IMG/VR virus record: IMGVR_UViG_3300020205_003425
Location: 1 to 46,856 of that record
Direction: 5' to 3' (one strand)
Source: a virus
DNA length: 46,856 bases
The notes under the pieces were generated by a model. That model did not search any database and was not told the DNA's origin. It worked only from the letters and a program-made list of their open reading frames with translations. Position numbers and translations under genes: made by a program. Shown here one piece after another: positions 32,441 through 40,220 of this stretch. Positions within the stretch are counted from its first letter, which is position 1. Each line of letters opens with the position of its first letter.

Positions 32441-32445
32441 GTCGT

Positions 32446-33771
32446 TTGAGCCGTATAAACGTCGACCTCAATTACTACCCACGCTCCTGGCAGCGTGAGT
32501 GTCATGCCAATCGCAAGCGTTTTACTGTTTTGGCGTTGCACCGGAGAGCGGGTAAGACTGAGCTTGCCATCATGGAGCTACTGGATCATGCACTTAGATT
32601 CAATAAAGACCTGGGGATGTTCTTTTATGTGGCCCCGTTCCTCAAACAAGCCAAGGCTATTGCTTGGTCGCGCCTTAAGCAGCGCATTGAGCCTATGCGT
32701 CAACACGGTGTCGTGGATGTCAATGAAGCTGACCTGTCGTGTACGTTTAAGCACAACGGGGCAGTCATTCGCATATTTGGCGGTGATTTGCCTAACGCTA
32801 TGCGCGGCGTACGGCTCGACGGGTGCGTAATTGATGAGGTGGCTCAGATTAAGCCAGAGGTGTGGACAGATATCTTGCAGCCAGCGCTATCTGACCGCTT
32901 AGGCTGGGCGTTGTTCATTGGTACGCCGTCAGGTATTAACCTGTTTTCTGAGCTGTATTTCAAGGCCAAAGAGTATGAAGACTGGTGGAGCAGCAGATAC
33001 ACGGTCTATGACACCAATTCAATTGATGAGGGTGAGGTGGTGCGTTTAAAGCGTGACATGAGCGACACATCCTTCTCCCGGGAGTATCTGTGCGACTTCA
33101 ATGCATCTGGCGACGATCAACTAATTTCCTTGTCTGATGTCGAAGTGGCATGCACCAAGGTGCTTAAGGCCGATCAGATTAGCTTTGCGGCTAAAGTGAT
33201 GGGTATCGACCCTGCTCGGTTTGGGGATGATCGATCAGTTATCTTTAACCGCCAAGGGTTACAAGCCTTTGATCCACATGTCTACCGGGGCATAGACAAC
33301 ATGGACTTGGCATCAAGGGCCGCGGCCATCATCAATGAGTGGCAGCCTGACGCGGTGTTTTGTGATGCGGGGAATGGTTCAGGGGTGATTGATAGGCTCA
33401 GACAACTGGGTTTTGACATCATTGAGGTGCACTTCGGGGGCAAGCCCAACAACATCAAATACCTCAACAAACGCGCTGAGATGTGGTTTGAGCTGAGGGA
33501 GTGGCTAAAGCTGGGTGCCTCCATTCCAAACAATATTGATCTCAAGCAAGACCTTGCAGCCCCAATCTACTGGTACGACAGTGCTGGGCGTGTCCAGCTT
33601 GAACCCAAAGACGATATTAAAAAGCGTGGTCTACCGAGTCCTGACTTGGGGGATGCGTTGGCAGTGACGTTTGCGCACCCTGTGTCTAAAGCATCGGAGC
33701 TGGAGCTTTACAAGCGCAACAGCAAAGAGAAGAGAACTCGAGAGTACGACCCGTTTGAGAGCATTCGATAA
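32446..33771 (+). CDS. terL: Terminase large subunit
   Basis: The product has 441 residues, starting with TTG at 32446 (no better in-frame start precedes YYPRSWQRECH). The ATPase motor has Walker A HRRAGKTELA and Walker B GCVIDEVAQ, with a coupling motif LFIGTPSGIN. The RNase-H-like nuclease follows with GIDPARFGDDRSV, AVFCDAGNGSG and LGDALAVTFAHPV supplying the acidic residues. It cuts concatemers and pumps DNA into the prohead through the portal. The length is normal. The gene abuts the reverse small membrane gene, and its stop lies one base from that gene's end. Confidence 0.95.
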   Translation: MSRINVDLNYYPRSWQRECHANRKRFTVLALHRRAGKTELAIMELLDHALRFNKDLGMFFYVAPFLKQAKAIAWSRLKQRIEPMRQHGVVDVNEADLSCTFKHNGAVIRIFGGDLPNAMRGVRLDGCVIDEVAQIKPEVWTDILQPALSDRLGWALFIGTPSGINLFSELYFKAKEYEDWWSSRYTVYDTNSIDEGEVVRLKRDMSDTSFSREYLCDFNASGDDQLISLSDVEVACTKVLKADQISFAAKVMGIDPARFGDDRSVIFNRQGLQAFDPHVYRGIDNMDLASRAAAIINEWQPDAVFCDAGNGSGVIDRLRQLGFDIIEVHFGGKPNNIKYLNKRAEMWFELREWLKLGASIPNNIDLKQDLAAPIYWYDSAGRVQLEPKDDIKKRGLPSPDLGDALAVTFAHPVSKASELELYKRNSKEKRTREYDPFESIR

Positions 33772-33772
33772 T

Positions 33773-33955
33773 TTATTTATCTGTATTCTTGATTGAGTTG
33801 TCGACCAAGGTTGCAAGAAGAATTGCAACAAAGTAAAGCAGCACAAAAATACCCAAAGCAAGCCATTCAATGTTGCCAAATGTCGCCTTGTCCACTTTAA
33901 AGGCGATAAACACCAAGAGCAAAGGGCCAGCAATGAGGATGCGAATTAGGTTCAT
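33773..33955 (-). CDS. Small membrane protein (60 aa)
   Basis: The product has two predicted transmembrane helices (IRILIAGPLLLVFIAFKV and EWLALGIFVLLYFVAILLATLV) joined by a short loop (DKATFGNIE), with a polar tail (DNSIKNTDK). The reverse-strand start is preceded by AAAAGG. It is inserted between the large terminase and the next virion gene, opposite to both, and element copy 5 lies 29 bases before its start. Such tiny membrane proteins can be exclusion or holin-like factors, but nothing specific can be said. Confidence 0.65.
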   Translation of the reverse strand: MNLIRILIAGPLLLVFIAFKVDKATFGNIEWLALGIFVLLYFVAILLATLVDNSIKNTDK

Positions 33956-33983
33956 AAATTACCTTTTCTACCAATTCATTATA

Positions 33984-33994
33984 GGTACGCATGA
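33984..33994 (+). promoter_or_regulatory. GGTACGCATGA element, copy 5
   Basis: This is an exact copy of GGTACGCATGA. It lies 51 bases before the start of the forward virion gene at 34045 and upstream of the reverse membrane gene. Confidence 0.55.
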
Positions 33995-34044
33995 GAGTGT
34001 GAACTGACCATAAAGTCACGACTAACCTTTAAAGGAGTGTGACT

Positions 34045-34428
34045 ATGTGTGGAAGTGGTGCTGCTGCTGGTGCTTTGCTTGGCGTGTTGTTAGCCCCAGT
34101 CACAGGTGGTGCGTCTTTGGCACTGGCTGCAGCTGCTGGTGCCGCAGCGGGGGATGCCTTGATCGATCAACCCCAAAAGCGCTCCCAAGACGCATTGGAC
34201 ATGCAAAAAACCGCTGCTCAGCAAGCAACGGTACAGGCCACCAAGCAAGCAGACATGGCAGATCAAGCCAACAACCGAGCCAATGCCAAGTCTCCCGACG
34301 TTTCTGCGGCTCTTTCAGCCAATGCACAGGCCGTCAGGGGAGGGCAGTCCAGCACGATGCTGACAGGTCCAACGGGTGTTGATATGTCTCAACTCAATTT
34401 GGGCAAGAACACACTGCTTGGTTCTTAA
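34045..34428 (+). CDS. Small virion-associated protein before the portal
   Basis: The product has 127 residues, with a strong AAAGGAGT site before ATG 34045. The N-terminus (MCGSGAAAGALLGVLLAPVTGGASLALAAAAGAAAGDAL) is a Gly/Ala-rich hydrophobic stretch. A Gln/Ala-rich helix follows (QDALDMQKTAAQQATVQATKQADMADQANN), then a short tail. Similar short MCG-starting proteins stand next to portal or ejection genes in many podoviruses, and the later gene at 43643 also starts MC.G. A minor virion or ejection component is likely. The stop overlaps the portal start (TAATG). Confidence 0.65.
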   Translation: MCGSGAAAGALLGVLLAPVTGGASLALAAAAGAAAGDALIDQPQKRSQDALDMQKTAAQQATVQATKQADMADQANNRANAKSPDVSAALSANAQAVRGGQSSTMLTGPTGVDMSQLNLGKNTLLGS

Positions 34429-36146
34429 TGTCCGAATACACAGGGGACAACCAACCAAACGTGCGCGGATCAAACCGCGAGAAGATTTACACGCGTTGGG
34501 GTCAACTCAAAGCTGAGCGAGCCAGTTGGCTTGCCCACTGGAAAGAGATCAGCGACTACCTGTTGCCCAGGTCCGGGCGCTACTTCATCCAAGACAGAGA
34601 CAAGGGTTGGCGACGCCACAACTCAATCTACGACTCGACCGGTACACGTTCACTGCGCATTCTTGCAGCCGGAATGATGTCTGGCATGACAAGCCCGGCG
34701 CGCCCTTGGTTTCGGCTAACGACAGCCATTCCCGAGATCGATAGCCAAGGGGATGTGAAGCTGTGGCTATCCCAATGCCAAAAGATCATGCTGGACATCT
34801 TTGCAAGGTCGAACACCTACCGGTCCTTGCATTCGATGTACGAGGAGATTGCAGCCTTTGGCACGGGAGCTTCCATCATCTTGCCCGATTTTGATAACGT
34901 GGTGCACCACTATCCGCTGACCACTGGCGAGTACTGCATCGCAACCAACTACAAGGGTGAGGTTGACACCTTGTACCGGGAGTTTCAAAAGACGGTTCAC
35001 GAGGTCATTGCTGAGTTTGGGTATGAGAACTGCTCCAACTCCACCAAAAGCCTGTATGACCGCGGCTCACTAGACGCTTGGATCACCATAGTTCACGCCA
35101 TTGAGCCCAGAAGTGCCAGGGACCCTTCAAAGTCCGACTCCAAGAACATGGCTTGGAAGTCTTGCTACTTCGAGCTAAATGGTGAGCGCAGCCAATACCT
35201 GCGCGAGTCTGGGTTTAAGAAGTTCCCAGCCGTATGTCCAAGGTGGGCTACTACGGGTGGGGACATCTACGGCAATTCGCCCGGCATGGAAGCACTGGGG
35301 GACATAAAGCAGCTGCAGCATGAGCAGTTGCGCAAAGCTCAGGCCATTGACTTTAAGACCAAGCCACCACTTCAAGTGCCAACCAGCATGAAAAACAGGG
35401 ATGTCGAGACATTACCTGGGGGTATCAGCTTTGTTGACATGAACTCACCAAGCGGGGGCATCAAAACAGCCTTTGAGGTCAATCTTGACCTGTCCCACTT
35501 GCTGGCTGACATTGGGGATGTGCGCGAGCGCATAAGAGGGAGCTTTTATGCTGACCTTTTCCTGATGCTGGCAAACCAAACCAACTCCAACATGACCGCC
35601 ACTGAGGTAGCAGAGCGCCATGAGGAAAAGCTATTGATGCTGGGCCCCGTGCTAGAGCGCCTTCAAAATGAGCTGCTCGACCCGTTGATTGAGATAACTT
35701 TTGATCACATGATGGAGGCAGGCATCGTCCCACCCCCTCCACAGGTGCTCCAAGGCGTTAATTTGAACGTCGAATACGTCAGCATGCTGGCCCAGGCTCA
35801 ACGAGCTGTAGGGACTAACTCCATTGATCGCTTCATGGGCACATTGGGCCAAGTCGCCCAATTCAAGCCAGAGGTGCTGGATAAGGTGAATACCGACAAG
35901 TGGGCCGATCAATATGCAGACTTGCTGGGCGTGGACCCGGAACTCATGGTCCAAGAGGACCAAGTGGCCGCAATACGCCAGCAGCGCGCAAAAGCTCAAC
36001 AGCAAGCCGCTCAGTTGGAGCAATTGAACCAAGCATCCACGGCTGCAAAGAACCTGGGTCAAACACCCACGGGCAGTCAGAACGCTCTGACAGATGTGAT
36101 GAACATGTTCTCTGGCTACAACTCGCCATCACCTAGTCAGTTGTAA
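34428..36146 (+). CDS. Portal (head-to-tail connector) protein
   Basis: The product has 572 residues. It matches the podovirus head-tail connector family: WGQLKAERASWLAHWKEISDYLLPRSGRYF near the start, SGMTSPARPWFRL, FGTGASIILPDFDNVVHHYPLTTGEY, a long central region with TTGGDIYGNSPGMEALGDIKQLQ, and MTATEVAERHEEKLLMLGPVLERLQNELLDPLI. The C-terminus is Gln/Ala-rich (RQQRAKAQQQAAQLEQL). Twelve copies would form the ring through which DNA enters and leaves and to which the tail tube is fixed. The length fits the family. The reverse accessory gene begins 3 bases beyond its stop. Confidence 0.95.
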   Translation: MSEYTGDNQPNVRGSNREKIYTRWGQLKAERASWLAHWKEISDYLLPRSGRYFIQDRDKGWRRHNSIYDSTGTRSLRILAAGMMSGMTSPARPWFRLTTAIPEIDSQGDVKLWLSQCQKIMLDIFARSNTYRSLHSMYEEIAAFGTGASIILPDFDNVVHHYPLTTGEYCIATNYKGEVDTLYREFQKTVHEVIAEFGYENCSNSTKSLYDRGSLDAWITIVHAIEPRSARDPSKSDSKNMAWKSCYFELNGERSQYLRESGFKKFPAVCPRWATTGGDIYGNSPGMEALGDIKQLQHEQLRKAQAIDFKTKPPLQVPTSMKNRDVETLPGGISFVDMNSPSGGIKTAFEVNLDLSHLLADIGDVRERIRGSFYADLFLMLANQTNSNMTATEVAERHEEKLLMLGPVLERLQNELLDPLIEITFDHMMEAGIVPPPPQVLQGVNLNVEYVSMLAQAQRAVGTNSIDRFMGTLGQVAQFKPEVLDKVNTDKWADQYADLLGVDPELMVQEDQVAAIRQQRAKAQQQAAQLEQLNQASTAAKNLGQTPTGSQNALTDVMNMFSGYNSPSPSQL

Positions 36147-36149
36147 CCA

Positions 36150-36647
36150 TTAGTATTTGAAGTTTGCGTTAATCATTTCTTGTGTAGATTTAACTAAATC
36201 GCGGGCTTCAAAAATATATCGCGTGGTTTCGTTATCTTTGGAGAATTTAGATAGAGCCTCTATGCTACTTACCCGCATAGACAATTCTTTGAATAATTGA
36301 GATTGACGTACTTGCAACAGCTTTTTTGCTTTAGTGATCTGAGCAGGAGAAGAAATCAATTCAAAAAGCATTTGCTGTATTTGCATATTAGTAAGCATAG
36401 GGGAGACAGCCTGTAAATGATCATTTATTAAAGCTTGCAAATCGTGAGTGTCCTGTCTAGTACTGATGAAATTAGTCGAGTTCAGAGCAAGTATTCTTTC
36501 ATTGCTTGTAATTATTTGATTTTGTAAAAAGTCAATCTTCTTTTGGTGTAGTTCGATGGCATCAGCCCACTTTTGGGCAAAGACATTAGCACTGATGCAT
36601 GACAATAAAACCGCAATGAAAGTGATTGATTTAAATTTCATTTGCAT
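36150..36647 (-). CDS. Periplasmic helical accessory protein
   Basis: The product has 165 residues with a signal peptide (KFKSITFIAVLLSCISANVFA). The mature part is helical and Gln/Lys-rich (ADAIELHQKKIDFLQNQIITSNERILAL, then LQALINDHLQAVSPMLTNMQIQQMLFELI and LFKELSMRVSSIEALSKF), most likely a coiled-coil periplasmic protein. ATG 36641 is an alternative start two codons in. It is AT-rich and lies 10 bases behind the FGE-domain lipoprotein on the same strand, so the pair forms one reverse-strand accessory unit inserted between the portal and the next virion gene. Function unknown. Confidence 0.65.
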   Translation of the reverse strand: MQMKFKSITFIAVLLSCISANVFAQKWADAIELHQKKIDFLQNQIITSNERILALNSTNFISTRQDTHDLQALINDHLQAVSPMLTNMQIQQMLFELISSPAQITKAKKLLQVRQSQLFKELSMRVSSIEALSKFSKDNETTRYIFEARDLVKSTQEMINANFKY

Positions 36648-36657
36648 CTTTCATAAA

Positions 36658-37437
36658 TTAAGGAGTTCTAACAACACGGATACCTAGGTACTGAAACCCC
36701 TCTTTTGCGGAACTATAGAATCGAAATGCACTTCGCAACCCATCTGGGTGTGAGCCCCATTCGCCGCCACGCATTACCCTTTTTGTAGAGCAGTTTCCAG
36801 CTATCCAAGCGCTACCGTCATTCGGGGCACCGTTATAGTTTTCATTCCAGCAATCTTGTGTCCATTCCCATACGTTGCCAAACATGTCGTATAGACCAAA
36901 CTGATTGGGTTTCTTTAGACCAACCATTTGCGATTTATTTTCTGAAATTGAATCATACCAAGCATATTCTCTAGTTTGTTTTTTATCCTCTCCCCAAAAA
37001 TAGGTTGTTGTTGTTCCAGCACGTGCTGCGTATTCCCATTCGGCTTCTGTTGGTAGTCTGTAGTTCTTGCCAGTTTTTTGGCTGATTTTTTGTGCAAATA
37101 AACCTGCTTCATCCCACGATATATTTTCAACAGGCAGTTTCCGTCCTTTATTTACACTCGGGTTATATCCCATCACTTCATACCACTGCTCCTGAGTAAC
37201 TTCATACTTACCTATTGCAAACGCCTTAATCTGAACACGATGTTGGGGTTTTTCAAATTCGGTAGCTTCGTTGGTAAATGGGTCCGATCCCATCAAAAAA
37301 GTGCCAGCAGGAATATTCATCATTTCGGGGCACTCTTCGCAGTCTTTAAAAGCTGCTTGAAGCTTTGGCGCACAGGCCATCTGTGTAACGCATAGCCACC
37401 CAAGAAATATTACTGAGCAATATTGATACAGCCTCAT
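36658..37437 (-). CDS. Lipoprotein with FGE-sulfatase (SUMF1-like) domain
   Basis: The product has 259 residues. I start it at ATG 37437 (GGGGA upstream), giving a signal ending in a Cys (LGWLCVTQMAC). The start at 37467 would lie inside element copy 6. The domain matches FGE-sulfatase proteins: IPAGTFLMGS, KPQHRVQIKAFAIGKYEVTQEQW, PVENISWDEA, YRLPTEAEWEYAARAGT, GLYDMFGNVWEWTQDCW, RVMRGGEWG and GIRVVRTP. Family members include sulfatase-activating enzymes and many non-catalytic surface binders. The C-type-lectin-like fold and lipid anchor suggest display on the host envelope during lysogeny. I see no sulfatase partner and no reverse transcriptase nearby. The gene is AT-rich and opposite to the virion genes. 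Confidence 0.85.
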   Translation of the reverse strand: MRLYQYCSVIFLGWLCVTQMACAPKLQAAFKDCEECPEMMNIPAGTFLMGSDPFTNEATEFEKPQHRVQIKAFAIGKYEVTQEQWYEVMGYNPSVNKGRKLPVENISWDEAGLFAQKISQKTGKNYRLPTEAEWEYAARAGTTTTYFWGEDKKQTREYAWYDSISENKSQMVGLKKPNQFGLYDMFGNVWEWTQDCWNENYNGAPNDGSAWIAGNCSTKRVMRGGEWGSHPDGLRSAFRFYSSAKEGFQYLGIRVVRTP

Positions 37438-37458
37438 TATTTTTCCCCAGGTAATGGT

Positions 37459-37469
37459 GGTACGCATGA
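37459..37469 (+). promoter_or_regulatory. GGTACGCATGA element, copy 6
   Basis: This is an exact copy of GGTACGCATGA. It lies 28 bases before the forward gene at 37497 and 22 bases upstream of the reverse lipoprotein start. Confidence 0.55.
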
Positions 37470-37496
37470 TAAGCCAATCGTCCCTTAAATTAAACC

Positions 37497-37817
37497 ATGA
37501 ACAGTTTCGATCCTCTCGATTTACGCGGTCAGGAGAAGGCTGTCGCTGATAACAGCGATCGCAACAAGCTGACGCTCTTAACGGAGCAAGAGGATTTCAA
37601 GTGGCTGATGGGCAACAAGCGCGGCAGACGAATCGTTTGGCGACTGCTTGAGCGCACAGGGGTGTATCGAAGTAGCTTTACAGGCAACTCCGAAACATTC
37701 TTTCGCGAAGGGATGAGAAATGTGGGGCTGGCTCTTTTGGACCAAGTCCACACCATCACACCTGACCAATTTGCCGTGATGTTGAAGGAACAAAAGGAAT
37801 TTAAAGATGACAGATAA
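37497..37817 (+). CDS. Bbp19-like virion-module protein
   Basis: The product has 106 residues. The core (EDFKWLMGNKRGRRIVWRLLERTGVYRSSFTGNSETFFREGMRNVGLALLDQVHTITPDQFAVML) is the conserved domain found in Bordetella phage BPP-1 protein Bbp19 and many podovirus prophages, always between portal and capsid genes. Its exact role is not established; a head-assembly function is likely. No clear ribosome site precedes the ATG. It overlaps the scaffold gene by 11 bases, so the two are co-translated. After the inserted accessory genes it is the first gene of the continuous capsid and tail operon. Confidence 0.8.
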   Translation: MNSFDPLDLRGQEKAVADNSDRNKLTLLTEQEDFKWLMGNKRGRRIVWRLLERTGVYRSSFTGNSETFFREGMRNVGLALLDQVHTITPDQFAVMLKEQKEFKDDR

Positions 37818-38478
37818 CGCGCTAATGATGGACGCCACAAACACCACTGACGGCCCCGTTCAAGCGAGCGCTGCGCCAGTAGAAGCGGTTTCCTCCGCAA
37901 CTGCAAACGCAGCACCACAACAGCAATCTACCCAAGGTAGCGACTCTGCTGCTGCGACAAACCCCGCAGCAGCAGAGCAGTCCGAGGGCGCTCAGAAGGC
38001 TGACTCTGCTAAGCAGACAGCGCCTGTGAGTTATGAGTTCAAAGCACCCGATGGCGTCGTTATTGACGACACCACCATCAGCGCTTTCTCTGACGTCGCC
38101 AAAGAACTGAATCTACCCCAGGCTGATGCGCAAAAGTTAATCGACAAAGTTGGGCCAGTTATGGCTAAGCAACAAACCGAAGCTCTTAATCAACTGAACA
38201 CTTCATGGCTTGAAGGCGTACAGGCTGATAAAGAAATAGGTGGAGCAAAACTTCAAGAGAACTTAGCAGTTGCCAAAAAAGCGATGGAACGTTTTGGCAC
38301 ACCTGCACTGCGCGAGCTGTTGAACGAGTCCCGCTTGGGAAACAACCCGGAAGTTATCCGGTTTATGTACCGAGCAGGTAAAGCAATCAGTGAGGATAAG
38401 TTTGTGGCCGGAGGCCCAGCAAGTCCCAGTGGAATGAGAGACCCAGCTAAGTTTCTCTATCCGAACCAAACCACCTAA
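37807..38478 (+). CDS. Capsid scaffold-like protein
   Basis: The product has 223 residues, with AAGGAA upstream. The N-terminal 75 residues are Ala/Gln/Ser/Thr-rich and disordered. The folded part begins YEFKAPDGVVIDDTTISAFSDVAKELNLPQADAQKLIDKVGPVM, a pattern typical of scaffold proteins in podoviruses of Proteobacteria. Helices follow (QLNTSWLEGVQADKEIGGAKLQENLAVAKKAMERFG), and the end has GMRDPAKFLYPN. It would guide coat assembly and be lost or cleaved later. The position immediately before the major capsid gene supports this; the assignment is by pattern and location. Confidence 0.8.
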   Translation: MTDNALMMDATNTTDGPVQASAAPVEAVSSATANAAPQQQSTQGSDSAAATNPAAAEQSEGAQKADSAKQTAPVSYEFKAPDGVVIDDTTISAFSDVAKELNLPQADAQKLIDKVGPVMAKQQTEALNQLNTSWLEGVQADKEIGGAKLQENLAVAKKAMERFGTPALRELLNESRLGNNPEVIRFMYRAGKAISEDKFVAGGPASPSGMRDPAKFLYPNQTT

Positions 38479-38489
38479 AGGATTTATAA

Positions 38490-39509
38490 ATGGCTACCTT
38501 ATCCACCTCAGCCCTAACCCTTGCGGACTGGGCAAAGCGCATCGACCCCGAAGGTCGTGTTCCCGTTGTTGCAGAACTCTTGTCTCAATCAAACGAGATT
38601 CTTGAAGACTGTATGTTCATGGAAGGCAATTTGCCCACCGGTCACCGCGTTGTGATCCGCACGGGCTTGCCAACTGTGTACTGGCGTGCCATCAACCAAG
38701 GCATCCCAACCACCAAGTCCACCACCGCACAGGTCGATGAGTCTTGCGGAATGCTCGAAGCCTACTCCGAGGTTGACAAAGACTTGGCTGAACTGAACGG
38801 CAACACTGCACAGTTCCGACTGTCTGAGGACACCGCCTTCTTGGAGTCGATGAACCAGACGCAAGCTCAGACCTTGTTCTATGGCAACCCCGGTACGGAC
38901 CCCAAGCAGTTCCTGGGTCTGGCTACGCGCTATAGCTCGACCTCAGCAGGTAACGGCCAAAACGTGATTTCTGCGGGTGGCTCGGGCTCAGACAACGCAT
39001 CCATCTACCTCGTGGTCTGGGGTGACAACACCGTCTTCTGTCCTTTTCCCAAGGGCTCAAAAGCCGGTTTGATTCACGAGGACCTGGGTCTGAACACGGT
39101 GTGGGACTCCACCGGTGCACGCTACCAAGCCTACCGCACCCACTATCAGTGGAAGAACGGCCTAGTCGTTAAAGACTGGCGCTACGTTGTGCGCATTGCA
39201 AACGTTGACATCTCTGATTTGGTTGGACAAACCGGCACCCAAGCTGCGTCTGCTGCAACCAATATCGTGAAATTGATGGCGCGCGCTCTGTACCGCATTC
39301 CCAATATGGCAATGGGTCGTCCAGCCTTCTACATGAACCGCACCGTTCACAGTGGTTTGGCTTTGGCAGCACTCGACAAGAGCCAGTACGTCTTGAAGAT
39401 CAACGAAGGTTTGACCCAGTTCGGTTCACCTAGCAGCTACCTGTCCTTCTTGGGCGTACCGCTGCGTCGTGTGGATCAACTCCTCAACACTGAAGCCGTC
39501 GTGTCTTAA
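38490..39509 (+). CDS. Major capsid protein
   Basis: The product has 339 residues, with AAAGGA before the start. The sequence begins STSALTLADWAKRIDPEGRVPVVAELLSQSNEILEDCMFMEGNLPTGHRV and continues LPTVYWRAINQGIPTTKSTTAQV, characteristic of the HK97-fold coat proteins of BPP-1-like podoviruses. A variable loop (YSSTSAGNGQNVISAGGSGSDN) lies in the middle, and the C-terminal part has FYMNRTVHSGLALAALDKS and LSFLGVPLRRVDQLL. It forms the icosahedral shell together with the small protein encoded next. The base composition is the most GC-rich and codon-biased of the window, as expected of a highly expressed gene. Confidence 0.9.
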   Translation: MATLSTSALTLADWAKRIDPEGRVPVVAELLSQSNEILEDCMFMEGNLPTGHRVVIRTGLPTVYWRAINQGIPTTKSTTAQVDESCGMLEAYSEVDKDLAELNGNTAQFRLSEDTAFLESMNQTQAQTLFYGNPGTDPKQFLGLATRYSSTSAGNGQNVISAGGSGSDNASIYLVVWGDNTVFCPFPKGSKAGLIHEDLGLNTVWDSTGARYQAYRTHYQWKNGLVVKDWRYVVRIANVDISDLVGQTGTQAASAATNIVKLMARALYRIPNMAMGRPAFYMNRTVHSGLALAALDKSQYVLKINEGLTQFGSPSSYLSFLGVPLRRVDQLLNTEAVVS

Positions 39510-39532
39510 ACCATTTTTAAGGAAAACCAATC

Positions 39533-39961
39533 ATGATTACCGATGCATTCTTGCGTCTAAGCGACGCTCAACTGCTGACCACTACAGCAGTCTCCACCAA
39601 CACCATTGATTTGGGCGTTGCCCGTGACATTGGTGCCGGTGAAGACATCTACATGTACTTCACGGTCCCGGTCGCACTGGCTGGTGGCACGAGCGTGACC
39701 TTTCAAGCCATCACCTCTGCTGCCGCGGCTTTGACCTCACCAACCATCGTGGGCTCAAGCAACGCAGTTGTGACCGCTTCCTTGGTGGCTGGTTACAAGA
39801 CAGCCATTCGCATCAACCCTTCGTTGTTTGCAAACGGTCAGCGCTATCTTGGGGCGCAGTACACCATCTCCGGCACCTACAGCTCCGGTTCGGTTACTGC
39901 TGACATCGTCCACGACATCGCTGACTTCAAGACCTACGCCTCTGGCTTTAGCGTGACTTGA
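39533..39961 (+). CDS. Capsid cement / decoration protein
   Basis: The product has 142 residues, with AAGGAA upstream. The protein is almost entirely beta-forming, rich in Ala, Thr, Ser and Val (LRLSDAQLLTTTAVSTNTIDLGVARDIGAGEDIYMYFTVPVALAGGTSVTFQAI, then ADIVHDIADFKTYASGFSV). This matches the jellyroll cement proteins next to the coat gene in BPP-1-like phages (Bbp16-type), which stabilise the shell at symmetry axes. Like the capsid gene it has strong codon bias. It is followed after 12 bases by the small gene at 39974. Confidence 0.8.
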   Translation: MITDAFLRLSDAQLLTTTAVSTNTIDLGVARDIGAGEDIYMYFTVPVALAGGTSVTFQAITSAAAALTSPTIVGSSNAVVTASLVAGYKTAIRINPSLFANGQRYLGAQYTISGTYSSGSVTADIVHDIADFKTYASGFSVT

Positions 39962-39973
39962 TAGGAGAAACAT

Positions 39974-40150
39974 ATGGCGCAGTACAAAGTTTTGCAAAAG
40001 AGTTTCATCAACAACAACATCGTTGAGGAAGGGGAAATCGTCGAGTACGAGGGTAAACCCGGAACCAACCTTGAGTTGTTGAAGTCAAAACGCTCATCGA
40101 AACCCGATGCGTCAGATGAGGCCTCACCTTATCAAAAGACCGAGAGCTAA
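39974..40150 (+). CDS. Small virion-operon protein (58 aa)
   Basis: The reading begins MAQYKVLQKSFINNNIVEEG and continues EIVEYEGKPGTNLELL, ending in a Lys/Ser-rich tail. AGGAGAAA stands 5 bases before the ATG. The first 40 residues form a small beta unit of a kind often seen as a separate small gene near capsid genes. It is followed by a clear terminator, which ends the capsid transcript. It may be a minor capsid or head-completion factor; the family is not certain. Confidence 0.75.
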   Translation: MAQYKVLQKSFINNNIVEEGEIVEYEGKPGTNLELLKSKRSSKPDASDEASPYQKTES

Positions 40151-40176
40151 AAGCTCCAGGTTTTATTGAAGGTAAT

Positions 40177-40209
40177 GCGGGGGGCCACGCGCTCCCCGCT
40201 TTTTCTTTT
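40177..40209 (+). terminator. Rho-independent terminator after the capsid genes
   Basis: GCGGGG (40177-40182) and CCCCGC (40194-40199) form a GC stem, followed by a T-rich run. It separates the capsid-cement group from the tail genes and would raise capsid transcript levels relative to tail transcripts. The tail gene starts 11 bases later, so partial readthrough or a nearby promoter is needed. Confidence 0.85.
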
Positions 40210-40220
40210 GAAGGACAACT

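Noticed and set aside
36658-37437. Diversity-generating retroelement variable protein (C-type-lectin-like fold, BPP-1-like phage)
   Set aside because: No reverse transcriptase gene and no template copy of its 3' end were found in the window; the gene lies in an AT-rich accessory unit rather than in the tail region.
8471-37469. T7-type phage promoters for the recurring GGTACGCATGA element
   Set aside because: No single-subunit RNA polymerase gene is present, and the element is only about 11 bases without the extended promoter consensus.
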